Below, piece by piece: positions 35,508-45,821 of a stretch of DNA of 50,927 bases. A model generated the notes under the pieces. That model searched no databases. It saw nothing but the letters and a program-made list of their open reading frames with translations, and had not been told where the DNA came from. How positions within the stretch are numbered: position 1 is the stretch's first letter; each line of letters opens with the position of its first letter. This DNA is from Azolla pinnata (taxonomy: Eukaryota; Streptophyta; Polypodiopsida; Salviniales; Salviniaceae), in the NCBI GenBank assembly GCA_037176905.1, contig JBBBWG010027757.1:1-50927 (forward strand), read 5' to 3'. The position numbers were made by a program, and so were the translations under genes.

Positions 35508-36920
35508 TTCCCTGAGATCCACTTTTACAGTATAGACATGAGCAGAATTTTCAACATCTCACAAATATGAAGGTCTTCCACGTTGCCTTCCAGGTAAGGG
35601 GAAAAAAACAAGGTTCTGTGAAGAATTAAAAAAGCAAACCATTTGCGGTCAGAATGAAGCCGTTTGGAAACAAAAGCACTCTCTGATATGAGGATGCTGT
35701 TAAGAGGAAGACATACCTTGATCGGTATTGAAAGGTTTGCCTGTGCAGGTAAAATGTCATCAACATTCAAGCAGAAAAACCATCGCCTGGAAGAATTAGA
35801 GCCTTGTGGAAGCAAAAATCGCCTGGATGCTCTAGAAGTTACTCAGCATGTAAAAGCCATGGTTATTCTTACTTCCTATATCGGAGCCTAAGCATTTCAA
35901 AAAGGACAGATCCGCAAATATAGCTGAGGGAGATGCATAAGATCGGATAAAAAAACGTTGAAGTTCTTTTAAAAAGCTTTGGCACCAAGACTCTTTTCTC
36001 GATCAGAATCTATGATTTGTGGGATACAAGGTGTGGCTTCTCTCAGTGATGAGAACTCTGCTTGAAGAGGTATTGAGCGTCAGAATCTTTCTGATCACAC
36101 ATAGAATGATATCCTTGAGAAAAAAAAAGTAAGTCATCTATGTCTGGAGATGGTTTGCTTTGATCTCGAATCACAATAAGCAATAAAATATTTGCTGATA
36201 CCATCGCTGTAGGAGAACCTATTAGTATGTACCTAGCCCCATCTTATATCAGAATCTGCATTTTGATGGATTATGGACGAAAGAACATATAATTCCGTTG
36301 GAATACTATTTGTTACCAAGGCTTAGCTTCAAAACGCTTCATGACTAGAAAGGCCAGAGCTTCTTTAGGATCGATCCTTCCATGCAACCTTCTGCTGCTT
36401 CTTTTTTTATCAAAGGTTTGCTTATATATTAAACATGGAACTGTAGAAAAGCATTTCTGACCGGGACGAGCCAAAAAGATTGATCTGTGATGACTGGTCG
36501 TTTCTGTACGTCTGCCTTGTTTAGCGCAGCAGCTGAAGCAGTCTGGTCAAACTCGGGCTGCATGTGCATGATCTCAAATGAATCAGAGCATTCTGTGATC
36601 AGAGCCTGCGAGAATTTGGATCCGTCGGGATCAATCTGAAAAGAACGCAAATACGCAGCTACAAGAAAAAAAATTACCTACATTTAGATGACAATCTGCC
36701 TTTCTTTCTCTGATCAGGGAAACATTTTCTCGAATCGAGAAGAAGAAGAAGAAGAAGAAGAAGAAGAAGAAGAAGACGGAGAAGCAGAAGAAGAAGAAGA
36801 TTTCTGCTCATTGAATGAAGAAGATTTCTGTTCATGAATCGCCATGGCCAGTAATGCTCCAAGTCGCCATCGCCATTTCTGCGTCGTCCTTCGTAGTTAT
36901 TGTTTTCTGTGAGGAGATAA
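35508..36920 (-). other. probable 5' leader region of the coiled-coil gene, with exon-like pieces
   Basis: Read on the minus strand, a strong start context GCCATGGCG lies at about 36845. It is followed by a TCT run (36738-36800 on the other strand reads GAA). An exon-like frame at 36635-36432 begins after a good acceptor (TTCTTTTCAG) and reads IDPDGSKFSQALITE. A second exon-like piece near 35727-35786 ends at AAG/GTATGT. I could not join these to the main frame convincingly. They may be leader exons or remnants of another gene. Confidence 0.35.
36735..36801. repeat. GAA microsatellite
   Basis: A nearly uninterrupted GAAGAAGAA run with one CGGAGAAGCA break. It lies in the presumed leader of the minus-strand coiled-coil gene. 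Confidence 0.9.
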
Positions 36921-36944
36921 AATGCAAAAATAGAAGAAAAAATA

Positions 36945-36970
36945 AAATGATGATGATGATGACGATGATC

Positions 36971-37012
<42 letters not shown>
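36945..37012. repeat. GAT and AAT trinucleotide runs
   Basis: ATGATGATGATGACGATGAT is followed by about 15 copies of AAT (36970-37011). Confidence 0.9.
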
Positions 37013-37199
37013 TCTCTAAAAATAACGACATGCTAAAAATTATAAAACCTACAAATTAACGCCTAAAGCTCTAAATTAATCTTGTGCTCAATCTACCCGC
37101 GATTGATTTGTTAATAGCAAATTAATTAATTGTGTGCTCAATTAACATCGAACTAGCTAATTGAGTAACTCTCGAAGAAATTCGATTGATACCGAATTC

Positions 37200-37900
37200 G
37201 ACGCGTTAATCGATCGACTAGATTTTGGAATTGCCAGCTTTCGTTAATCGGATATACTAAGGGAATCGATTAAGATCGATCGGTGAGAAGTGATTAGGAA
37301 TAAAATCAATGCGAGTGAAACCAATTGGATGTTGATTTTTAGTGGAAGGATAAGATTAGGCGTCAATTTGTAATTCATTTATTTCAGCAGGAGTTAAAAT
37401 GTAATTTACAATTTTGTTAGGCGCTTTTTGGTAATTCTCGCTTATCAAAAACTGAATGTATCTTTATTTATAATATTATATGTGTTTTTATTGTATTTTT
37501 AATTATATTTTTCTATTTAAAATTTATGTCCTAAAGGTTCCGATGAATTGAAAATAAACAATAGGGAAAATTACAAATTTCACAAATTATAAATTATATT
37601 TCGACAATCAGAAATTACAAATTAACGCCTATTCTCATCTTCCACTAGAAATTAGCACCCGATTAATTCCATTAGCATAATTGTAATCCTAATTACTTCC
37701 CACTAATTGATTCTAATCTATTTCCTTACTATACTCAATTAACAAAAGTTGATCATTTTGGAATCTAATCGATTAATTAGCATATTAATTTGGTGTTAAT
37801 CAATTAGTCGTGTGTTTCTTTTTTAAACTAGGCATCATTAATTTGTAGTTTTTTGTCTTTAGTAGGCATTAAATTGTAATCTATAATTTTAGTAAGCAAG
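37200..37900. repeat. inverted pair of a dispersed AT-rich repeat
   Basis: A copy at about 37200-37440 (plus) and a copy at about 37590-37790 (minus) share GTTAATCGNATANNNTAAGG, AGTNATTAGGAAT, TAGTGGAAG and TAGGCGTNAATTTGTAAT. A third diverged plus copy lies at 49900-50210. There is no coding capacity. This could be a non-autonomous transposon family. Confidence 0.6.
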
Positions 37901-37979
37901 ATCCCATCCGATTGGTCTTCTGATTGAGCATTATGATTCCCGACCACCGGCCGGTTCGATGTTGTTACCAATGTCATGA

Positions 37980-38350
37980 CATAAACATTGTCCTGATGTT
38001 TTGGGCGATCTAGGAATGTAATTGCAAATGATCGTCTGAACTAAATTTGTATTGTTTTTTAACATCTTGTCAATTATCCAACTCCCAATTCAAAACCCCA
38101 ATAATTCCACCCCCGACAAATATCTGGAGGTGTACATAGCCCAAAGTATATGCATCAGAGGTGTACATAGTGTGTTGGGACGGGGACATTGTCCTGATGT
38201 TTTGGGCGATTAGGGAACGGAAATCGTAACGATCTTTTTAATTTAATTGCATTACTTTTAATCTCTTATCAAACTATCCATCTCCCGGTTCAAAACCCCA
38301 ACAATTCTACCCTGACACATATTTTAGAGTTGTATAGCCCAAACTCCACA
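37980..38350. repeat. about 202-bp diverged tandem duplication
   Basis: ACATTGTCCTGATGTTTTGG occurs at about 37985 and 38187. Each is followed by CTTNTCAANTATCCA, TCAAAACCCCAANAATTC and a GTATAGCCCAAA-like block. No gene is seen. Confidence 0.75.
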
Positions 38351-38394
38351 CACTTTTGCACTAGAATAATTATGCCCAATATGAGGGTGAATCA

Positions 38395-38735
38395 TATGGC
38401 TCTTGTTTGGTCCGAGCTCTCAATGCCTTTCTAAATACAGATCAATCTTCAGAAGCCATAAACCTCAAACCCTAAGCCCTCTATAATACAAATCAATGTT
38501 CAAATCACTCTCTTGCAATGTAATTATATTCAATCTGGCAGTGGTCGTAAGGTTCTTGTCCAGTCTCAACACTCAATAAATACAGGTCAATGTTCAACGA
38601 AACCCAAAACCTTAAACCCTAAATTTACGCTCTAATATAGAACGATGTTCATGGTCTCTCTTTAGACAGTCTAAATTATGCTGGATCAGGTAGTGCTCAT
38701 GTGGCTCTTGTCTAGGGTTAAGCATTTCGGTTTTT
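38395..38735. repeat. degenerate repeats leading into the telomere-like block
   Basis: Two or three diverged units contain AATACAGATCAATNTTCA, AAACCCTAAGCCCTCTATAA and CTCTTGCAAT/CTCTTGTC. Telomere-like words increase toward the right. Confidence 0.5.
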
Positions 38736-39293
38736 AAGCCCTAAACCCTAAACCCTAAAGCCTAAACCTTTAAACCCTAAACCATAAACCCTAAAGCTTT
38801 AACCCCCTAAAGCCTAAACCTTTAAACCCTAAACCCTAAGCCCTAAAGCATCAACCCCTAAACCCTAAAGCATCAACCCCTAAACCCTAAAGTGTTAACC
38901 CCTAACCCCTAAACCTTTAACCCCTAAACCCTAAACCTTTAAACCCTAAACCCTAAACCCTAAACCTTTAAACCCTAAACCTTTAAACCCTAAACCCTAA
39001 AGCTTTAACCCCTAAAACCCAAACCTTTAAACCCTAAACCCTAAACCCTAAAGCTTTAACCCCTAAACCCTAAAGCTTTAACCCCTAAACCCTAAACCCT
39101 AAAGCGTTAACCCCTAAACCCTAAAGCGTTAAACCCTAATCCCTAAAGCGTTAAACCCTAAACCCTAAAGCGTTAACCCCTAAACCCTAAAGCGTTAACC
39201 CCTAAACCCTAAAGTTGTAACCGCTAAACCCTAAAGCTTTAAACCCTAAACCCTAAACCTTTAACCCCTAAACCCTAAACCCCAAACCCATAA
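38736..39293. repeat. interstitial telomere-like CCCTAAA array
   Basis: About 560 bp is built from CCCTAAA and variants. Most often it is a 20-22 bp higher-order unit of CTAAACCCTAAAG with CGTTAACCC, CTTTAACCC or CCTTTAAA. It is degenerate, so it is not an active telomere end. It ends about 100 bp before the PPR start at 39392 and probably forms part of that promoter. Confidence 0.95.
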
Positions 39294-39360
39294 CACTTTT
39301 CAAAGTGTAAAAAATTGAAGCTTTGATCTGAAGAAAGAAGAAACAGGAAAAACAGACCTT

Positions 39361-39378
39361 CGAAGAAGAAGAAGAAGA
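39361..39378. repeat. short GAA run in PPR leader
   Basis: GAAGAAGAAGAAGA lies 14-30 bp before the ATG at 39392. Confidence 0.7.
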
Positions 39379-39391
39379 CAGAGAGAAGGGC

Positions 39392-41107
39392 ATGATCGCC
39401 AGAACGCTTCCTGTCGCCAAGCTCTCCATCTCCATCTCTGCGTCCCATCTGCTCTCAGATCTCCAGCCGCCATCGCCATCGCCACCGCCATCGCCACCGC
39501 CATCGCCACCGCCATCGCCATCGCCATCGCCATCGCCATCGCCAGCAGCAGCAGCAGAACCCTTCCTTTTCGACCACTTCTGCCGCTCCCTCCATTGGAG
39601 CTCCTCCGCAAGGTCCCTCCCCCACGGCCTGTGCCTCCACACCTCCGTCGTCTGCCATGGCTTCGACCACAGCCGCCTCCTCTCCAACCTCCTCCTCCAG
39701 ATGTACAGCCGCTGCGGAGCTCACGATGCCGCCCTTTCGGTGTTCGCCGCCCTACGCAGGAAGAACGCCTTCTCCTTCAACGCCATGATCTCGTCCTACG
39801 CCGCGGAGGGGAAGCAGGAGGAAGCTCTCCGTCTCTTCCACGCCATGTGCAGCAGCGGGCTGGCTCCCAACAAGTTCATCTTCTCCAGCATCATCTCCGC
39901 CTGCTCCTCGCCGCGAGGCCTGCAAGAAGGAAGGGAGATCCATGCCGTCATCAAGGAGCAGGGCCTCGAATCGGATGTGGTAGTCGGCACTTCCCTGCTC
40001 AACATGTATGGCAAATGTGGTAGCTTCGACGAAGCCAAGGACTTGTTCCACAAGCTCCCCGACCGAGATGTGGTAGCTTGGAACGCGATGATCTCCGTGT
40101 CTGCGCAGCGCGAGCGGCCATGGCTAGCCATCTCCTTGTACAACCAGATGATTCAAGAAGATGTTCTTCCCGACGAATACACTCTCGGAAGCATCCTCGA
40201 TGCCTGCGAAGATGCTTCCGCGTTGCCCCTCGGAAGATCGATCCATGCTGCCGTGAAAGCCAGCGGCCTCGATTCCGATGTGGTAGTCGGAAGCGCTCTT
40301 CTCAACATGTATGCGAAAGCCGAGAGCTACGGCGATGCTCTGAAGACGTTCGAATCGATGCCGAATCAGAACGGGGTCACCTTCATCAACATCCTCTCCG
40401 CTTGCGCAGCTCAGATGGCCGTAGACGAAGGCCGAAGGATGCATTCCTGCATCGTGAGCCGTGGATTGAGCCCCGACGTGAACCTCGGGAACGCATTGGT
40501 GAACATGTATGGGAAATGTTGCTCCCTCGTCGATGCCCATCGGATGTTCTACGACATGCCGGAGAGGGACATCATCTCGTGGAATGTGGTCATCGCCGCT
40601 TACGCTCAGAACGGGCAAGCCGAGCATGCATTGCTCCTCTTCTGCCGCATGATGAAGGAGCAGCAGCAGCATGTGGCTCCGAATCCGATCACCTTCGTCA
40701 ATCTTCTCTCCGCTTGCAGCCACGCAGGGCTGATCGTCGAAGGCTTTCGATGCTTCGACTCCATGGAAAGGGACCATGGAATGCTTCCTTCGGTCGATCA
40801 CTTCAACTGCGTGATCGACCTTCTCGTCAGGGCAAGGAAGCTCGACGAAGCTGAGCATCTCCTCGTCAGCATGGGAATCGAACCCACTGTCGTGTCGTGG
40901 ACCACGTTGTTGGGCACTTGTCGAGCCGAAGCAGACGTGCATCGAGGCGAACGAATCGTTAAGCATGTGCTCATGCTGGATGCCGCCAATCCTGCCCATC
41001 ATGTAACACTAGCAAATATATATGCTGCCGCCGGCGAAGTAAACGAAGCCACGAAGATAATGGACAAGCTCAAAGAGATGGATCCGTTGGAATCATGGAT
41101 CGAATGA
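39392..41107 (+). CDS. pentatricopeptide repeat protein (PLS type, short E region)
   Basis: Intronless, 571 aa. The N-terminus MIARTLPVAKLSISISASHL is basic and Ser-rich, typical of a mitochondrial or plastid presequence. It is followed by a Pro-Ser tract (residues 26-52) coded by CATCGC/CCATCG hexanucleotides. PPR motifs fill about residues 85-500 (NAFSFNAMISSYA, NMYGKCGSFDEAK, DVVAWNAMIS, ERDIISWNVVIAAYAQNG). A short E-like end follows (VSWTTLLGTCRAEADVHRGE, then HHVTLANIYAAAGEVNEATK), and the protein stops at DPLESWIE without E+ or DYW. The likely role is organellar RNA binding, possibly editing with a deaminase partner supplied in trans. The start is the first ATG after the GAA run. It is divergent from the coiled-coil gene and convergent with PI4K-gamma. 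Confidence 0.95.
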   Translation: MIARTLPVAKLSISISASHLLSDLQPPSPSPPPSPPPSPPPSPSPSPSPSPAAAAEPFLFDHFCRSLHWSSSARSLPHGLCLHTSVVCHGFDHSRLLSNLLLQMYSRCGAHDAALSVFAALRRKNAFSFNAMISSYAAEGKQEEALRLFHAMCSSGLAPNKFIFSSIISACSSPRGLQEGREIHAVIKEQGLESDVVVGTSLLNMYGKCGSFDEAKDLFHKLPDRDVVAWNAMISVSAQRERPWLAISLYNQMIQEDVLPDEYTLGSILDACEDASALPLGRSIHAAVKASGLDSDVVVGSALLNMYAKAESYGDALKTFESMPNQNGVTFINILSACAAQMAVDEGRRMHSCIVSRGLSPDVNLGNALVNMYGKCCSLVDAHRMFYDMPERDIISWNVVIAAYAQNGQAEHALLLFCRMMKEQQQHVAPNPITFVNLLSACSHAGLIVEGFRCFDSMERDHGMLPSVDHFNCVIDLLVRARKLDEAEHLLVSMGIEPTVVSWTTLLGTCRAEADVHRGERIVKHVLMLDAANPAHHVTLANIYAAAGEVNEATKIMDKLKEMDPLESWIE

Positions 41108-41908
41108 AGCGAAAGGTCATAAAGTGATTGAAGTAACTACCAATGCTGGAAGAGATGAATCAACATGAAAAACTGGATGATAAGTGGGCTGATCCAAACA
41201 GAAGAAAGATTGATGATCCGAACATAAGACAGCTTGATTTGAATAGCAAAACAATAACTGATTCACCAAACTCCAAAAGAAAGATGGAATAGAATAGCAA
41301 AACAGTAACTGAATTCCACCCAATTGCAAAATTGCAGTTTATTCTGTAGCTCATAAGGATGCAGCTTCAGCCACCGTACTGGAAGAGGGTGCTTGAGGAC
41401 ATCTTGTGGAGCATTCGGAATCTTGTGGACATGCAAGAGATGTGTACCATTCCAACCAATCTCAGGCAGTCCTTTACCTAATTTCAAGATCCTTCATGGC
41501 CCATGTTAATTCTCAACCAGATTCCTTGCACTTGAAATGGTGTAGAATTCAAGTATATGAATTCCAATGTTAGAAGCTCACTCCATCTGTATAGTCACTG
41601 ACATTGTGCAAATTCGGACAGTTTCTTACACACCAGCGCAACAAATTCCAGGCATTTGAGATCTCTTCAGGCTGCCAGAGCGCTTCTCAGTATTTACTTG
41701 CTATTAGCACCAATTTTCTGGGTTGACAGAAGGGCAGAAAAAAGGGCCCCACCTTGTGAGCTGCTTGAAAAGAAACAAATCTTTTATGTTACAATTTGTA
41801 TAACCTCACTTCCCCCTAGCCTGTACACACTTTGGGGGGCAATTCCCACAATTACAATCGAAGGAATATTCGCAGCAGCAGAGTGTGGAAGAAACAATCT
41901 ATCTATAA
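41108..41908. other. convergent 3' intergenic region
   Basis: This region holds the 3' ends of the PPR gene (+) and the PI4K-gamma gene (-). Two 31-bp-like repeats with GAATAGCAAAACANTAACTG occur at about 41239 and 41291. No credible gene. Confidence 0.6.
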
Positions 41909-43651
41909 CTAGTTCAGTGTCAAGATGTAATCATCGAGCAAGCTTGCAAGGATGGCAAGCATGTCTGACTCTTCCCCGTGTATGGGAAGCAGGGCTATGG
42001 CTTTCTCGAGCAGAACCTCGATGGGAGATGGCATGTCCATGGACTCTACTCGACACATGATGGAGCCGATCTGGAAAGGTGTGAGTCCAGCCGCTGCACC
42101 TTTCTTGAGTAACATGGTTGAGATACGGAAGACTCGAGCGACTTGTGGGCCTAGCCTCCAACTGCAGCTCCCAAGCAGCGCAATATCTTCTTCGGCATCA
42201 AGGGATTCTATGTATCTCAGCGCCGAATCTCCATATGGTTCTTGTGCTTGAGGCCAATACAACCACTCAAATGTGCAATCTTCAAACTGCAGTCCGCATA
42301 CACAGGTAAGGTAAATTTAGATTCTTTCATGGGAAGCCCATTTCAATCCGTAAAATAGTGCAGATTCCTAATAATGCAGCATCCTCAAAAGCATGCAATA
42401 CAGTTTTTTTTTCAGACTTCCATTCCATTCAACAAACATAAAGAGAGTGAACGAAATTTCAGACTTTCGAATCGTTTTTTCAGTCTTCCATTCCATTCAA
42501 CAAACATAAAGAGAGTTGTTGAAAAAGAGAGTGAATGGAATTTCAGACTTCCATTCCATTCAACAAACATAAAGAGAGTGAATGGAATTTCAGACTTCCA
42601 TTCCATATTAATGGTCTGGACTGTGAAATGTGAGCATATATCACACAAAAGACTGTGATTAACATGCATGAGAGACATTGTGAAGCCATTTAAAGTGCAT
42701 GAAGCTTACTTTGGTAGGCAGACAATAGCCATGATCGATGGGTACAAGCTTCAATTCACCGTCGTCCCTTCTGCTAACTAGAATATTCCCTGCGTTCCTG
42801 TCAGTGTTAGCGAGCCTCACATCGAGGATGCTGATCTTGTGAACCTCTTCCACCGGAAATCTCGAGGAGCCCATATCCTCACAAGAGCTCAAGGCGTGAA
42901 CAAATCGCTGGAGTGATCCTTTCTTGGCTTTCTTGGTATGCATCAGAGGCCAAGAATCCGAAGCATAATGGAAGGAGCTGTGATAACACTCCATCATTGT
43001 GGTCGGGGGCACACCCGAGAAGCCTTCGATTTCGAGCTTCGATCTCGTCTTGCTGATTATTCCACCAGGAGATTCTGCTGGCGATGGTGATGGCGATGGA
43101 GGATGGTCAAGAAGAAAAGCCGCCACTTCTCTGAGAGCTCCTTCACCACTTCTGCTTCCTTTCCTCAGCCCTTCGCCATGGCTGGAGGCAGCGAAGCCTC
43201 TAGGGTTATTGAGGGCCATGGGTTCTTCGTCCATGGGTTTGAAGACAGCCACATTCGTGAGGCCGCATCTGTCTCTCATGAAATACACTCCTCCCGAACC
43301 TTCGGACGCGATCTTGGGAGTCTGACCTCCGAGCAAGCCCATCTTCACCTCATCTACCATGTCTCTGATCGTCGGGGAGATGGATCCTGCGATGGGGAGC
43401 TTGCATAGCCTGAAGCTGAACGCCGTGCTATGGCGAGAGGCGGTCTCGAGCACAGCTTCGTTGCTGCGATCTGCTGCAGGAACGGATGAATCAGGCGCTC
43501 CTCCTCCTCCTCCGCCTTGAATGGTGCGGGCGAGATCTCGCACCTCAGGGGTGGGGAAGAAGAAGGAGGAGGAGGAATTCTTCTTCTTCGACCTGTACCC
43601 CGCCGCCTCGTCGGCATGGCAAGGGAGGAGGAAGAGAGCGGAAGCAGCCAT
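41909..43651 (-). CDS. phosphatidylinositol 4-kinase, gamma (type II-like) class
   Basis: Two exons: 43651-42710 and 42286-41909 (phase 0), giving 439 aa. The fold is that of plant PI4K-gamma, which relates to type II PI4Ks. Several members act mainly as protein kinases. Motifs: glycine loop SEGSGGVYFM (about 117-125); phosphate-anchoring lysine K138 in NVAVFKPMDEEP; catalytic loop LANTDRNAGNIL with D284; metal-binding IDHGYCLP with D306; then FEDCTFEWLYWPQA, SLDAEEDIALL, RISTMLLKKG and GLTPFQIGSIMCR. All catalytic residues are present. The protein is shorter than the usual 530-650 aa. No ubiquitin-like domains are found; the first 75 residues are Ser/Gly-rich. A Pro-Ser stretch at 185-191 is coded by the same hexanucleotide seen in the neighbouring PPR gene. 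Confidence 0.95.
42400..42615. repeat. hairpin-forming tandem repeat in the PI4K-gamma intron
   Basis: Four units share TTTCAGACTTCCATTCCATT, CAACAAACATAAAGAGAGTG and AATGGAA. Within a unit GAATGGAA (42533-42540) and TTCCATTC (42549-42556) are inverted, so each unit can fold into a short stem. Confidence 0.85.
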
Positions 43652-43736
43652 GGAAGCTGCAGGGCAGAAGAATCGAGAGGAATCGCGCAGGGGGAAGAAG
43701 AAGCTATGGAAGCTGCGAACGGGGAACTGGTCTTAA

Positions 43737-43776
43737 GAAGAAGGAAGAAGAAGAAGAAGAAGAAGAAAGAAGAAGG
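43737..43776. repeat. GAA microsatellite upstream of PI4K-gamma
   Basis: A GAAGAAGAAG run lies about 90-125 bp upstream of the minus-strand PI4K-gamma ATG, probably in its leader. Confidence 0.85.
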
Positions 43777-43855
43777 GGAAAAACCAGCGGTTTACAAAAA
43801 AAAAACCACTGGTGTTGAAAAACCGCCCAACCCAAAGAAAACCGCTGGTTTTTCC
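43777..43855. repeat. perfect 17-bp inverted repeat
   Basis: GGAAAAACCAGCGGTTT (43777-43793) is exactly complementary to AAACCGCTGGTTTTTCC (43839-43855), with a 45-base loop. Related GCTGGTTTTTCC and CCGCTGGTTTC words recur near 44900-44970. Confidence 0.85.
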
Positions 43856-44050
43856 GGCCTGTGTTTTTTGACAAGTTTCTTCTGTTCATGCATCTGGAAA
43901 GTTTGCTCTGTAAGTTGCCAACATGCAAAGGCTGTTTGCTTGATTGTACGTATAGTATAATCGGAGGAATACGTGACGAGCTTCGGATACGGATATGAGT
44001 ACGAATACATACAGGTACGCCATTTTGCGATGTTGTCTGACAACGACAGG

Positions 44051-44180
44051 TATACAGTATAATCGACAACAACAAGTATACAGTATAATCGACAACAACT
44101 AGTATACAGTATAATCGACGACAATAGGTATATAATATAATCGACAACAACAGGTATACGGTATAATCGTCAGCTGCGAT
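44051..44180. repeat. 26-bp tandem repeat, five copies
   Basis: TATACAGTATAATCGACAAC units start at 44051, 44077, 44103, 44129 and 44155, exactly 26 bp apart, with a few substitutions. Confidence 0.93.
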
Positions 44181-45821
44181 CGATGTGTGTATGTAAATTA
44201 GCCTCTTGTTTAAGTACGCAAAATTAGTCCCAGTAGCTTGGGATCAACTCTTACAGAACATATAAAATTTTGAATCGAAGTATGTATTGAGGAGGCAGCA
44301 TAGAGAAGGAACTATTGATAATATGTATTAGTAGAATGTAATAAAAACTCGAGGTAACACGAGATATTCAATCGAAGTTCAGATACCAAAAAATCATGTC
44401 AATTCATTTGCTTGCAGAACATATTGTGCACGATATTCGATCCATATGTATGGTAAGATCGGAGAATATGTGATATGCCTACGAATATGCATACGTACAC
44501 ATGCAGTGGTATATGCCGACTACAATACGTGTATATTACAAATCTCGTCTGTGGCAGATAGATACATGTATGTATATGTATTTTATACATGTCTCGGTAG
44601 CCGATTGTAAAAGATTTGTACCAAAGATTTTATACATGCAAAACTCGGCGCATACGTACATGCACGCGTGTACATTAAAGCTCTTCGCTCCCAGATTGTC
44701 TAATAACAGCACGTACACGGTTGCAGTTGGCCCCACTCAATGTACAGATGATCAGTGAGCCCACAACAGCAACAACTTGTTACGAATGATTGCCGAATCC
44801 TTGGGATAACACATCGTTGTCGTCTTTAGAAATCCCAGTTTGCTGCTTTCATTCTGCTACCGACACTGGTTCTGGTTTTTCGGAGCTGCTTCCTTTCTGC
44901 TGCTCACGCTGGTTTTTCCAGCTGCTGCTGTTGCTTAAAACGCGTCGAGAACGAAAACCACCGCTGGTTTCTTTTCTTCCTTTCTTTTTCTTTGGTATTT
45001 GATCTGCATCGGCATGCAGGTGGGAGGTGGGGTACATTCTGCTTAGTCAAGCGCTTCTGTCAGAAAAAGAGTCTGTCTGAGTTACGAAACTCATCTAGAA
45101 AGCTCTTGCAGTTCTGTCGTCGATACTCTCCCTTGTGGCCCCAATCCAAGGAACTCTCGGTTACCGATTCTTTCCACGAGTGAAGCTCAATGTTACGTAA
45201 TCGTGGTCAAGCCCCGGCCCAGTTAACTGTAAATAGTACCCACTCATGTATTGTTTACAAATGCGACTCCTATGTAATATACTCTATTGTAGTGTTTCGC
45301 TTTCCAATACCGAAACGATTAATTGCATTATCTGGCTACTTAAGTAGTTGTATTTATGCTGGCGTTCTAACAAAACGCTTACAAGAACTGGGTTCAATTT
45401 CACAAACTTTATATGTTATTCCTCGTCGAATGATTATTAACACGTGATCTACCCACGCCGAACACTAGCAATATTAGCATTTTTAAATTTCCAATCTCGA
45501 TCATCTCGCGTACCATAATATGCCAAAATATGCACTACAATAAGAAACGCTGAACATATTCCGATAATGCACACGATAAGAGAGCTATGTACATGGATCG
45601 ATCGATCCAACATTCTTCTTGAATTAGCATATCCACGTCATGCACTATAATATATATCCTATTAACTTCTTGATGCTGGGTAATTAACTGAGTCGATCCA
45701 TTGCATTCGATCGAGATATCGTGATAAGAGCTCGAGTTAATTATGGCTCAGTTAGCAGGTTTCGTGCCAATAATCGTCGATCTCATTGCGAAATTACTTT
45801 AGCAAACTTGCTTGAATTGGG
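44181..45821. other. intergenic DNA, no gene seen
   Basis: Mostly AT-rich with GTATACGTA-type words to about 44.7 kb. Frames at 44992-45183 and 45190-45447 (plus) are open but resemble nothing I know. Splice context is lacking. Confidence 0.5.

Noticed and set aside
36429-36635. RPB8-like RNA polymerase subunit fragment (IDPDGSKF resembles a stretch I recall from the RPB8 N-terminus)
   Set aside because: Similarity fades after about ten residues and the following residues do not fit RPB8, so I left it unassigned.
38736-39293. true chromosome end
   Set aside because: The telomere-like units are degenerate and have genes on both sides, so the block is interstitial.
44992-45447. two plus-strand frames of 63 and 85 codons
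   Set aside because: No recognisable family, no splice context and no support from neighbours.
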